From contig DVGY01000055.1 of assembly GCA_018712465.1 (NCBI GenBank), forward strand, positions 1 to 15,006: a DNA stretch of 15,006 nucleotides. The letters are read 5' to 3'. The translations under genes were made by a program, and so were the position numbers. Below the pieces are notes generated by a model. The model was not told the origin of the DNA, ran no database searches, and saw nothing but the letters and a program-made list of their open reading frames with translations. Positions 6,159 to 13,452 of this stretch are shown piece after piece. The stretch's first letter is position 1, and each line of letters starts with the position of its first letter. This DNA comes from Candidatus Egerieicola pullicola (GTDB lineage Bacteria; Bacillota; Clostridia; Oscillospirales; Ruminococcaceae).

Positions 6159-7076
6159 TTACTTTAAGAATCCTGCAATGATCTTCGCTTCCGCTTCCTC
6201 TTCCGTCAAGCCCAAAGTGCGGAGCTTGAGGATCTGTTCTCCGGCAATTTTGCCGATGGCGGCTTCGTGGATCAAAGCGGCTTCCTGATGATTGGCAGTC
6301 AATTCCGGCGCCGCATCTACCCGGCCTTCTTCCGCCAAAATGGCATCACATTCCGAATGGCCGGCACAGGGGGCGTTGCCCACAATCCGGGAACGATATG
6401 CCTGGTAAGAGTGACCCCGGGCCACCGAACGGGAAATCAGGTTCACGCTGGAATCTTCCCCGTTCATCTCCACCTCAAATTCAGTTCTAGCCTGCTGCTC
6501 TCCATCGGTGAGGATCCGCTCCCGAATAATCAGGGTAGCGCCCTTCCCCACTACGCCGGAGGTCTTGCGCAGGGTGTGGTCTACACCGCCCAGCTGGAGA
6601 GAATCCATTTCCAGCTCTGAGCCCTCTTCCAGGTAGATTTCGGTAACCGGGTCAATGGAGCGCTGTCCCAAACCGTTACCGGTGCCCACGTGCTTTTCTT
6701 GATAAATCACATGGGAGTTTTTCGCCAGGAAAAAGCGGTGAATGCCATTGTGGCGGGCCGGTTCTCCGGTTTCCAGGTGTACGCCGCAGCCGGCTACAAT
6801 CAGCACGTCCGCTCCTTCTCCTACATAGAAGTCGTTATAAACGATATCGTCAATCCCTCCTTGAGTGACACAGGCAGGGATAGACACGGTTTCCCCTTTG
6901 GTGCCGGGAAGGATGTGGATTTCTAGGCCGGGGGCATCGGTTTTGCTGTCAATGCGAATATGTTCGGTGGATTTCCGACCGGCACAGCCGCCATTTTCCC
7001 GAATATTGTAGGCGCCTTCATAACCGTCCTGATAGTCGGAAACCTGTCTTAAAAGTTCCTTGGTGATTTCATTCAT
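6159..7076 (-). CDS. sufB: Short SufB/SufD-type Fe-S cluster scaffold protein
   Basis: This 305-residue scaffold of SUF-type iron-sulfur cluster assembly acts with the ATPase SufC in the cytoplasm. Almost the whole chain is the beta-helix core plus the C-terminal helical region. Conserved residues include C243 in SECDAIL, which aligns with the essential cysteine of E. coli SufB (C405), and H270/E271 in LIHEAAIGKI, which align with its HEA motif (E434). It ends in the usual LTEEEAEAKIIAGF. Canonical SufB is about 465-495 residues; this form lacks the N-terminal domain. No SufD, SufS or SufU gene is nearby, which fits the minimal two-gene SufBC (SMS-type) systems of anaerobes. ATG 7076 has GGAGG 8 bp upstream; the in-frame TTG at 7091 overlaps that site. 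It overlaps the end of sufC by 8 bp, so the two are translationally coupled. Confidence 0.9.
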   Translation of the reverse strand: MNEITKELLRQVSDYQDGYEGAYNIRENGGCAGRKSTEHIRIDSKTDAPGLEIHILPGTKGETVSIPACVTQGGIDDIVYNDFYVGEGADVLIVAGCGVHLETGEPARHNGIHRFFLAKNSHVIYQEKHVGTGNGLGQRSIDPVTEIYLEEGSELEMDSLQLGGVDHTLRKTSGVVGKGATLIIRERILTDGEQQARTEFEVEMNGEDSSVNLISRSVARGHSYQAYRSRIVGNAPCAGHSECDAILAEEGRVDAAPELTANHQEAALIHEAAIGKIAGEQILKLRTLGLTEEEAEAKIIAGFLK

Positions 7077-7812
7077 TGGGTTGCCCTCCAAAATCGATTT
7101 CTTTCTTCATGCACTGCGGGCATCCGGACTCCTGGGCTAACAGCTGAGGAAGGATCTCCGAAGCAGGGCCCTGTTTGGTGATCTGACCGTCGGCAATCAC
7201 CACGATCTCGTCAGCAATGGCCAAAATCCGCTCCTGGTGAGAAATAATCACCGAAGTGCCGGATTGAGATTCCTTCATGGCCTGGAAAACGCCGATGAGA
7301 TTGTGGAAGCTCCACAAGTCAATTCCCGCTTCCGGTTCATCAAACACAGAAAGCTTGCTGTGCCGCGCCAGCACGGTAGCCAGTTCAATGCGCTTGATTT
7401 CGCCGCCGGAAAGAGTGGCGTTTACTTCCCGGTTAATATAATCCCGGGCACAGAGTCCCACCTGTACCAGATAACCGCAGGCTTCGTCCTCAGAGAGGGG
7501 TTTGCCGGCTGCCAATTCCAACAGGTTGGCCACCGTCAAGCCCTTGAAGCGCACCGGCTGCTGAAACGCATAGCTGATTCCCATTCTGGCCCGCTGGGTT
7601 ACGTCCAGATCGGTGATATCTGTTTCGTCCAAATAAATGCGGCCGGAATCCGGCTTTTCCAAACCGGAGATCAATTTTGCCAGAGTGGTTTTCCCGCCGC
7701 CGTTGGGGCCGGTGATGACCACCAGTTTATGGTCGGGAACCACCAAATCGATCCCCTTCAAAACCGAACTGCCGCCAGGGGCGGTCCAGGTAACTTGTTT
7801 TAATGTGAGCAA
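7069..7812 (-). CDS. sufC: SufC Fe-S assembly ABC ATPase
   Basis: This 247-residue soluble ABC ATPase powers cluster assembly on its SufB partner. Walker A is GPNGGGKTT (35-43), the Q-loop glutamine is in AFQQPVRF (82-89), the signature LSGGEIKR is at 134-141, Walker B is SVFDEPEAGIDLWSF (155-169), and the switch histidine is in IISHQE (H192). DEPEAGID is typical of SufC rather than of transport ATPases, and no permease is linked. The C-terminus carries CPQC (231-234), which longer SufC proteins lack as far as I recall. I prefer the TTG start at 7812, giving MLTLKQV, because GAGG lies 8 bp upstream; the GTG at 7821 sits directly against the site. It is the first gene of the two-gene operon. 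Confidence 0.9.
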   Translation of the reverse strand: MLTLKQVTWTAPGGSSVLKGIDLVVPDHKLVVITGPNGGGKTTLAKLISGLEKPDSGRIYLDETDITDLDVTQRARMGISYAFQQPVRFKGLTVANLLELAAGKPLSEDEACGYLVQVGLCARDYINREVNATLSGGEIKRIELATVLARHSKLSVFDEPEAGIDLWSFHNLIGVFQAMKESQSGTSVIISHQERILAIADEIVVIADGQITKQGPASEILPQLLAQESGCPQCMKKEIDFGGQPNE

Positions 7813-7867
7813 AGATAACACCTCTTTGTTGTTTATTGCTGAGATTGAAGTTTTTGATTTCCTAGTA

Positions 7868-7896
7868 AGTATACCACAAAAGGGTGTATTTGAAAA
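7868..7896 (-). promoter_or_regulatory. Promoter of the sufCB operon
   Basis: On the minus strand TTTTCA (7896-7891), 17 bp, then TATACT (7873-7868) preceded by TGG, an extended -10. It lies about 60 bp upstream of sufC. No Rrf2/IscR-type dyad was recognised. Confidence 0.7.
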
Positions 7897-7967
7897 GCCC
7901 CTGGGAAAAATTTTGGAAAAAAGCAGAAGGATGCAAGGTTTCGGCGAAAATCACACTTATTTTGTAT

Positions 7968-9395
7968 TCATTTATGAGGCATCTTTTCCTGCTGCCATAA
8001 GGGAAGCTGCAATTTTGCCTCCAATCCCCCTTGGGGACTATGGCCAAGCAGCAAAGTTCCCTGATGGACCTTAGCAATCTGCCGCACCAGCAAAAGCCCT
8101 AAACCGTGACGTGGTTCCCCGGTGGAGCTGTCGCACATCATATAGTGGGGAGTGTGCTGCAGCCGGTCCAGCTCCTCATCACTGAGCCCTACCCCATCGT
8201 CCTGCACCCACAGGCAGCAATACTCCCCTTCCCGGGTGACCGACAAAAAGATGGAGCAGCCCTGGGGATTGTGGGTTTGCGCATTGACAATGAGATTGGA
8301 GAGGGCCCGCTTGAGCAGGTTTTCATCCCCCAGCACCAAACAGGGGGACAATGCAGAGGAGGTTTCCCAATGAATAGGGTATTGCTCCTGTGCATCCAAA
8401 TTGAGAAAGTCCACCGCCACCTGCCGCAACAAGGCCACTGCATGGATGACTTTCTGCTGCAAGGGCTGGACGTTATATTCCAACTTGGACGCCAGATTCA
8501 AATCATTCACCAGCTGCTGAATGCGTTGACTTTGACGGCGGATCACACCGGCTTTCGTTCGGGTATCCTGAGAAAGAGAACGATCTTCCTCCAACTGTCC
8601 TGCCGTACCCATAACCACAGTTAGGGGAGTTCGGATGTCGTGGGAAACGCCGGCAATCCAGTTGGCCCGGGCGGTTTCTTTTTTCCGCAGGGCGTAATCC
8701 TGGGTGCGGATCTTTTCCGCCGCCCCATTGATGGAGGCCGCCAGTTGGGCAAACAGTCCCTTCTCCTTGACATAAGGGGACTCCCCTTTGGGGAGCGCTT
8801 CTATGGCCCCTATAATCGGTTTCACCGCCTTAACCACCCCGGAAGTGGTGATTAGGTAGATCAGCAAAACAAGGAACACATTCATGCCCAGCCACGCCAA
8901 TACAATCCATGGAGCATTGGCAATGAGGGAGTAGCTGAAGGTGTTGTACAGCAGTTTCCAGTAAGATTGTTTGGGAAATCCCAAAATCAGCAGGTCTTCC
9001 CCATATTCTGAAACTGTGGTAGGATAATCTTGAATATATCCCCGCACTGCCTGGCTCAGATCTCCCACAGTATAGGACAGCGGGATCTCCTCGGGAAGAT
9101 TGTCGCTGTGCCACACCACATTGCCGGTACCGTTTTCCACCAGAATAGCCCAAGCTCCACCTCGGGAAAGCAGAGCCGACCCTTGGGCAGAAAGCTGATA
9201 ACCACCTTCCGACTGTGGAGTGAGGGACTGAGCAATGGTTTCCGCAGCAGTCCAAGGACCGCTGTTGCCGTCATAGGCCCCGCTGTAGTGGAAGCTGAAC
9301 ACCAACACCAACAGTCCATTGAGAATCAACAGCAAAAACACCGACAGAACCAACACCATGAAAAACCGCTGAATGAGCTTTAAGGTACTGTTCAT
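7968..9395 (-). CDS. Sensor histidine kinase
   Basis: This 475-residue membrane kinase has a first membrane helix at about residues 11-35, then an external sensor domain of about 120 residues (38-158), a second helix at 162-184, a linker (190-235) and the kinase core. The phosphorylated histidine is H252 in GVSHDIRTPLT. The ATP-binding domain has N-box N367/N371 in ALSNLIVNAQTHN, G1 box DDGVGLS (399-405) and G2 box HGLGLLLVR (430-438). The start ATG at 9395 overlaps the response regulator stop codon (ATGA) and has GGAGG 7 bp upstream inside that gene. Its position beside a LanFEG-like transporter suggests it senses a cell-envelope antibiotic or lantibiotic, possibly through the external domain; that is inference. 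No terminator is visible after the stop codon. Confidence 0.93.
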   Translation of the reverse strand: MNSTLKLIQRFFMVLVLSVFLLLILNGLLVLVFSFHYSGAYDGNSGPWTAAETIAQSLTPQSEGGYQLSAQGSALLSRGGAWAILVENGTGNVVWHSDNLPEEIPLSYTVGDLSQAVRGYIQDYPTTVSEYGEDLLILGFPKQSYWKLLYNTFSYSLIANAPWIVLAWLGMNVFLVLLIYLITTSGVVKAVKPIIGAIEALPKGESPYVKEKGLFAQLAASINGAAEKIRTQDYALRKKETARANWIAGVSHDIRTPLTVVMGTAGQLEEDRSLSQDTRTKAGVIRRQSQRIQQLVNDLNLASKLEYNVQPLQQKVIHAVALLRQVAVDFLNLDAQEQYPIHWETSSALSPCLVLGDENLLKRALSNLIVNAQTHNPQGCSIFLSVTREGEYCCLWVQDDGVGLSDEELDRLQHTPHYMMCDSSTGEPRHGLGLLLVRQIAKVHQGTLLLGHSPQGGLEAKLQLPLWQQEKMPHK

Positions 9396-10099
9396 TTTAC
9401 TTCCTCCGTGTTCAAACGGTAACCCAATCCTTTGACTGTAATCAAAGACACCGGCTTGGAGGGATTTGTTTCTATTTTTTCCCGAATCCGGCGAATATGC
9501 GCCATCAGAGAGTTTTCATAACCAAAAGGGTTGTCTCCCCAGGCGGCCTGACAGAGTTGGTCAATGGTAACGATTTTGCCTTCGTTCCGGCAGAGCGCTT
9601 GTAAAATAGCAAATTCTTTGGCGGTTAAGGGAATGCGCTGGCTGCCCTTTACTACTTCGGCCCGTTGAAAATCCAACTGGCAGGCAGCTAGGCGTACCAA
9701 AGCCGGCTGATCTTTGTAGCACCGGCGCAGCAGCCCCCCAATCCGCAGGGTGAGCTCTTTGGGCAAAAAGGGCTTCACCATGTAGTCGTCCGCCCCCATT
9801 CCCAATCCCCGGCAGCGATCTTCGTCTTCTCCCCGGGCCGTGAGAAACAGCACCGGAATATCCGAAAAGCGCCGTGCCTGAGTCAGCAGGGAAAATCCGT
9901 CCCCATCCGGCAGCATCACATCCAGCACTGCCAGTTCCGGCTGCCAACTTCGCCAAAGGGAAAGCCCTTCCTTTACAGCCGAGGCGGTTTGGATGTTGCG
10001 ATAACCCTCTTCCTCTAAAATGCCTTTGACCATATCCAGCAGTTCCGGCTGATCGTCCACTAAAAGAAGCTTCCGATTTTTAATTTCCTGTTGCGCCAT
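9392..10099 (-). CDS. OmpR-family response regulator
   Basis: This 235-residue regulator has a receiver domain (1-125) with acidic pocket D15/D16, phosphoacceptor D60 in LAVLDVMLPDGDG, T87 and K109. A winged-helix DNA-binding domain (about 138-232) has LTAKEFAILQAL, the recognition region GYENSLMAHIRRIREKIE, and the closing VKGLGYRL. ATG 10099 is chosen because AGGTGA lies 5 bp upstream; the in-frame GTG at 10108 falls inside that site. It overlaps the kinase gene by 4 bp and is the first gene of the pair. The divergent transporter operon is preceded by direct repeats spaced as OmpR/PhoB-type regulators require, so it is the likely target. Confidence 0.95.
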   Translation of the reverse strand: MAQQEIKNRKLLLVDDQPELLDMVKGILEEEGYRNIQTASAVKEGLSLWRSWQPELAVLDVMLPDGDGFSLLTQARRFSDIPVLFLTARGEDEDRCRGLGMGADDYMVKPFLPKELTLRIGGLLRRCYKDQPALVRLAACQLDFQRAEVVKGSQRIPLTAKEFAILQALCRNEGKIVTIDQLCQAAWGDNPFGYENSLMAHIRRIREKIETNPSKPVSLITVKGLGYRLNTEEVK

Positions 10100-10137
10100 G
10101 TTTCTCACCTCATTGTTTTCCTTTTGGCCTTAGAAGT

Positions 10138-10146
10138 ATTATAGCA
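10138..10146 (-). promoter_or_regulatory. Extended -10 promoter of the two-component genes
   Basis: On the minus strand TGC-TATAAT (TATAAT at 10143-10138), a perfect extended -10 about 39 bp upstream of the response regulator ATG. The -35 is poor at 17 bp spacing. Confidence 0.65.
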
Positions 10147-10181
10147 CAGCCCAGCCATTCTGCCCGGCCCAAAGGGAAAAA

Positions 10182-10222
10182 GTAAGGTAAATGTAAGGTA
10201 AGGGAGAACCTGCTGTAAGGTA
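10182..10222 (+). promoter_or_regulatory. Three GTAAGGTA direct repeats, probable response regulator sites
   Basis: GTAAGGTA occurs exactly at 10182-10189, 10193-10200 and 10215-10222, with start-to-start distances of 11 and 22 bp, one and two helical turns. The first pair has the 11-bp period typical of OmpR/PhoB-family tandem sites and ends 6 bp before the -35 position of the transporter promoter. The third copy lies inside the promoter spacer. Confidence 0.65.
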
Positions 10223-10235
10223 GAGGGGCTATACT
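10207..10235 (+). promoter_or_regulatory. Activator-dependent promoter of the transporter operon
   Basis: TATACT (10230-10235) is a good -10, 32 bp before the start codon. At 17 bp spacing the -35 position (AACCTG, 10207-10212) does not match consensus. This fits a promoter that depends on the regulator bound at the upstream repeats. Confidence 0.6.
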
Positions 10236-10267
10236 AAAAGCATCCAAAGAAAAGGAGTGAAACGGCC

Positions 10268-11026
10268 ATGGAATATATGATTCAAACACAAAATCTCACC
10301 AAGACCTACGGAGATTTTACCGCCGTGTCCCATTTAAACCTGCACATTGCCAAAGGGCGGATTTACGGCTTTTTGGGACCCAACGGCGCCGGCAAATCCA
10401 CCACCATGAAAATGCTTTTGGGATTGGTTCGGCCCACCAGCGGAACTTTTCAGATTGACGGAAAAGAGTATCCCAAAGACCGCAGTGAAATTCTCCACCA
10501 AATCGGATCCTTCATTGAAGCCCCCGCCTTTTACGGCAATCTCACCGGAGAGGAAAATCTAAAGATCCTGCAAACCATCTTAAAACTTCCCCCTTCCAGC
10601 GTGGAGCAGGCGCTGAAAACGGTAGGGCTTTATGAATACCGCCGCCGTCAGGCAAAGAAGTATTCCCTGGGAATGAAGCAGCGTCTTGGGCTGGCAGGAG
10701 CTCTGTTAGGACAGCCCCCTATCTTAATCCTGGATGAACCTACAAACGGCTTGGATCCTTCCGGCATCCACGAGATCCGCACCTTGATCCGTTCCCTTCC
10801 CCAGCAATACCACTGCACTGTGCTGGTGTCTTCCCATTTGCTGTCAGAAATTCAGCTCATGGCAGACGATGTGGGAATCTTAAATCACGGCCGATTGCTG
10901 TACGAAGGTACCCTCCAAGGACTCAACCAATACGCCCTGGAAGAAGGCTTGCCTACCGACCGTCTGGAGGACACCTTTCTGGCCATGATCCACGAAGACA
11001 ATCTGAAACGGGGGGAGCAGACATGA
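10268..11026 (+). CDS. Lantibiotic-immunity-type ABC transporter ATPase (LanF-like)
   Basis: This 252-residue ATPase of the BcrA/LanF group is the motor of a membrane exporter that removes a peptide antibiotic from the cell membrane in characterised relatives. Walker A is GPNGAGKST (37-45), the signature is the atypical SLGMKQR (133-139), Walker B is ILILDEPTNGLDP (152-164), and the switch histidine is H190. The Q-loop position carries glutamate, IGSFIEAPAFYG (E84); this E-loop in place of glutamine is characteristic of LanF proteins. The start ATG 10268 has GGAG 10 bp upstream; an in-frame ATG at 10277 is possible. The stop codon overlaps the next gene (ATGA). The substrate here is unknown; bacitracin-type peptides are the alternative to lantibiotics. 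Confidence 0.92.
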   Translation: MEYMIQTQNLTKTYGDFTAVSHLNLHIAKGRIYGFLGPNGAGKSTTMKMLLGLVRPTSGTFQIDGKEYPKDRSEILHQIGSFIEAPAFYGNLTGEENLKILQTILKLPPSSVEQALKTVGLYEYRRRQAKKYSLGMKQRLGLAGALLGQPPILILDEPTNGLDPSGIHEIRTLIRSLPQQYHCTVLVSSHLLSEIQLMADDVGILNHGRLLYEGTLQGLNQYALEEGLPTDRLEDTFLAMIHEDNLKRGEQT

Positions 11027-11742
11027 GCATCTTCCTGGAACTGAAAAAAATCCACCGCACCGGCCTGCTTTTGGGGATACTGGCCGGAGGACTGTTGGCG
11101 GCGGCAGTGCCCATTCTGAACATCGCTGCCCGGCCGGAAACATTTCTTTCCATGCAGGGATCACCCCTGGCCATCTTAATTTCCCAAAACTGGTCTATGC
11201 TGGGAATGCTGAATCTGTTTTACCTGATAATTGGCGCCTCTATCCTCTATCACATAGAGTACGCCGATGGCGCCATGGAAAAGATGAAAGCCCTTCCCCT
11301 GTCACAAGGAGGAATATTTGCCGCCAAAACCCTGTTGCTTTGGGCTATGGGCGGCGTGGTGTTGATGCTGGAGCTGCTGGCCATTGGATTTTGCGCCTGG
11401 CACTGGTTTTCCGCCACCCATTTGCTGCTTTCTCTGCTGGCGGAACTGGGATTTCAGCTGGTGATGCTGCTGCCGGCCTGTATTCTTATGATGCTGATCT
11501 CCTCCCTTTGCCGTAATTTGTGGGTTACATTGGGGATCGGAGTTATTTTGCTGTTTGCTGTCATTACAACGAACACCATAGATTCTTTGGCGGTGCAGCT
11601 GTTTCCCTTTGCCCTATCTTTGAGCAGCTTCACCCAAGCAAACACAGAAAGCTGGCTGTATCTGGCTGCTGCCGGTGGGGAAAGTATCCTTTTTGGCTTG
11701 GCAGAGACAATTCTGATTCCTGCAAGGAGGCGTTTTGCATGA
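11023..11742 (+). CDS. ABC permease, LanE/MutE-like immunity subunit
   Basis: This 239-residue membrane protein has about six helices (around residues 14-32, 61-78, 98-125, 131-160, 165-185, 212-232). After the second helix it has the pattern IEYADGAMEKMKALPLS, which matches the E.......K....LP.S signature of LanE/LanG permeases (coupling region between helices 2 and 3). It begins inside the stop codon of the ATPase gene (ATGA overlap) and ends in the same way on the second permease, as in LanFEG operons. It probably forms a heterodimer with that permease. Assignment to the E rather than G type rests on gene order and length. Confidence 0.85.
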   Translation: MSIFLELKKIHRTGLLLGILAGGLLAAAVPILNIAARPETFLSMQGSPLAILISQNWSMLGMLNLFYLIIGASILYHIEYADGAMEKMKALPLSQGGIFAAKTLLLWAMGGVVLMLELLAIGFCAWHWFSATHLLLSLLAELGFQLVMLLPACILMMLISSLCRNLWVTLGIGVILLFAVITTNTIDSLAVQLFPFALSLSSFTQANTESWLYLAAAGGESILFGLAETILIPARRRFA

Positions 11743-12512
11743 GTTATTTTTCCCTTTTGAAGGTGGAGCAAATCAAGCTACGCCGTTCCCACATTGTTTG
11801 GATTCTATTGATCCCTGTAACACTGCCCTGGGTGATGAATGTGCTCAACGCCGGGATACACCTTTCCTCCCAAACCATTTCCCCAGAAAACAACTTTTTC
11901 CTGCAATCCTTTATGGGTTTTGTGTGGCTGCTGTACCCCGCCACCTTAGTGGTAAGCACCGTGCTGCTCACCCAAATGGAACAGAGCAATCGAGGACTGC
12001 TGAAAATGCTGTCCCTGCCTCTTTCGCCTGTAAAGCTCTGCCTGGCAAAGTTTACGGTACTACTTTTGCTGGCGGCGCTGCAATTTTTGCTGATGGATCT
12101 GCTGTACTTTCCCTCTGCCTGGCTGGCTTCTCAGATGAACGGCTACCAATTTATGCTCTCCCCCTTGTTAGTGTTTCAGCAGAGCGGGATGATGTTCTTG
12201 ACCTCCCTGCCCATGGCAGCATTGTACTGGATGATCGCCACGCTGCTGTCTTCCCCTGTTTTTTCAGTGGGAATCGGACTGGCTTCCATTGTGCCGTCGG
12301 TGCTGATTTTAAACACCAAAATTTGGTACTGCTATCCCCCCTGTTATTCTTTTTACTGGCTGACCCAGTTGATGGGGCAGATGTCCGATCCATCCGGTCA
12401 ATTCCAATTCCAATGGATTCCCTTTTTGCCGGTGGCAGTAGGATTGTTGGCAGTGTTTCTGGTCGTTTCCTGCCTTTGTTTTGGGCGGACGGAAAGGCGA
12501 TCATTTTCATGA
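11739..12512 (+). CDS. ABC permease, LanG/MutG-like immunity subunit
   Basis: This 257-residue membrane protein has about six helices (around 18-36, 56-80, 100-122, 150-172, 178-200, 226-250). The N-terminus LLKVEQIKLRRSHIVWIL is the usual amphipathic lead-in of this permease class. MEQSNRGLLKMLSLPLS repeats the coupling-region signature of the preceding permease. ATG 11739 overlaps the previous stop codon by 4 bp and has AAGGAGG 8 bp upstream; the frame is open further upstream but that would overlap the LanE-like gene by 220 bp. It completes a LanF-E-G set. Charged residues close the C-terminus (GRTERRSFS). Confidence 0.87.
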   Translation: MSYFSLLKVEQIKLRRSHIVWILLIPVTLPWVMNVLNAGIHLSSQTISPENNFFLQSFMGFVWLLYPATLVVSTVLLTQMEQSNRGLLKMLSLPLSPVKLCLAKFTVLLLLAALQFLLMDLLYFPSAWLASQMNGYQFMLSPLLVFQQSGMMFLTSLPMAALYWMIATLLSSPVFSVGIGLASIVPSVLILNTKIWYCYPPCYSFYWLTQLMGQMSDPSGQFQFQWIPFLPVAVGLLAVFLVVSCLCFGRTERRSFS

Positions 12513-12598
12513 AGTATGTTATGGCATTCCCATATTCACGGCAGCGCTGTTACCTGACATTGGTTTGATTCCATACAGTAAACAGGAGGATTACTTTG

Positions 12599-12883
12599 AT
12601 GAAAGCAAAGACTTTTTCTATAATCAATATTTTATTACTCTTCTTACCCTGGACTATTTTATTGCTGCGGCTCAACGACTGGGCCCTTGCATCCCCCACT
12701 GCGGAGATTCTCATTGGAGTTTACTGTGCTGAAATGCTGTTTGGCGGCGTATTTTCCATCTACAGTTACTTAAAACAGGGCAAATCCAGCAAACTGATGC
12801 AGGTTTGTTTGGTAATCAATGTGCTGTATGCCGCCGCAGCTTTGTTTTTGGGAGCTTGGATGGCCTTGACGGCCTGGATGTGA
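12599..12883 (+). CDS. Small three-helix membrane protein of unknown function (94 aa)
   Basis: I do not recognise a family. The protein is almost entirely membrane: helices at about residues 6-24, 36-58 and 66-90, joined by a short polar loop (WALASPT) and a positive loop (YLKQGKSSK). ATG 12599 has AGGAGG 9 bp upstream, an excellent site. The gene lies 86 bp after the LanG-like permease and 12 bp before the lipoprotein gene, on the same strand and inside the same terminator-bounded unit. Its position suggests an accessory part of the peptide-resistance module, but nothing in the sequence proves it. The 86-bp gap before it holds only a 19-codon frame starting in the permease stop, judged not to be a gene. 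Confidence 0.75.
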   Translation: MKAKTFSIINILLLFLPWTILLLRLNDWALASPTAEILIGVYCAEMLFGGVFSIYSYLKQGKSSKLMQVCLVINVLYAAAALFLGAWMALTAWM

Positions 12884-12895
12884 CGAGGTGATTTT

Positions 12896-13369
12896 GTGTT
12901 AAAACGTTTTTTTGCCGGCATCTGCTTGCTGCTTGGCGTAGGACTGCTGCTGGGGGGATGCAGCGGAAAGAGTTGCAAGGACACTTTCATCTCTGCCTAC
13001 AATGACTCCCTGCAATTCATCAGCGGTTTTTCCCTCACTTCCGACAACGATCTGGCAGGAACCCGGCAAAAAGGAGAAGACAATTATACCGGCAGCTATC
13101 AAGCAGATTATTTGGATTTTACCGACCAAGAAATCCTCTTTGGCGGCACCGGATTGGAACGGGAAACCGGAAACCAACTTACCGTGACCTTTTCCTTACA
13201 GGTGGATTCTGGGGAAGGCGGACTTTATTGGCTGAATAAAGAGGGTCCCCATCCTCTCCAGCAAGGCAGTGGAAGCGGCACCCTGCAAATTCAGCTTTCT
13301 GACGGAGACAACTATTTGGTCAGTGCAGGCAAGGGATGGACCGGCTCCATCTCCCTCACCGTATCCTGA
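12896..13369 (+). CDS. Predicted lipoprotein, possible peptide-immunity accessory (157 aa)
   Basis: The N-terminus is a lipoprotein signal: MLKRFF, a hydrophobic core, then the lipobox LLGGC with the lipid-bearing cysteine at C22, so the mature protein of about 136 residues is anchored outside the cell. The mature part is rich in glycine, serine and short alternating strands (LTVTFSLQV, GTLQIQLSDG, GSISLTVS) and is probably a beta-sandwich. The start is GTG at 12896 behind GAGGTG, 5 bp upstream. It is the last gene of the transporter operon, directly before a strong terminator. LanI-type immunity lipoproteins sit beside LanFEG transporters in producers, and by position this could be a functional analogue. 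I see no convincing match to NisI or SpaI. Confidence 0.8.
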   Translation: MLKRFFAGICLLLGVGLLLGGCSGKSCKDTFISAYNDSLQFISGFSLTSDNDLAGTRQKGEDNYTGSYQADYLDFTDQEILFGGTGLERETGNQLTVTFSLQVDSGEGGLYWLNKEGPHPLQQGSGSGTLQIQLSDGDNYLVSAGKGWTGSISLTVS

Positions 13370-13377
13370 CAAAACAA

Positions 13378-13416
13378 AATGCAGACAGGGAATTGACTCC
13401 TTGCCTGCATTTTTTG
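13378..13416 (+). terminator. Strong terminator after the lipoprotein gene, probably bidirectional
   Basis: AATGCAG...CTGCATT extended by CAGGGA/TCCTTG gives a stem of about 13 pairs with one mismatch and a 6-nt loop (13378-13412), followed by TTTTTT on the plus strand. On the minus strand it is followed by TTTTGTTTTG, so it can also stop the converging operon from the right. Confidence 0.9.
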
Positions 13417-13452
13417 ATGATCGCAATTTTTAGCCTGTTAAGAAAGGTAGAT

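Noticed and set aside
11735..12568. A 277-codon plus-strand frame over the second permease
   Set aside because: It is a shifted reading of the permease gene, which has an ATGA overlap, AAGGAGG and clear membrane helices in its own frame.
12509..12568. 19-codon frame (MKYVMAFPYSRQ...) beginning in the permease stop codon
   Set aside because: The ATGA overlap is suggestive, but there is no well-spaced ribosome site and the product is too short to support.
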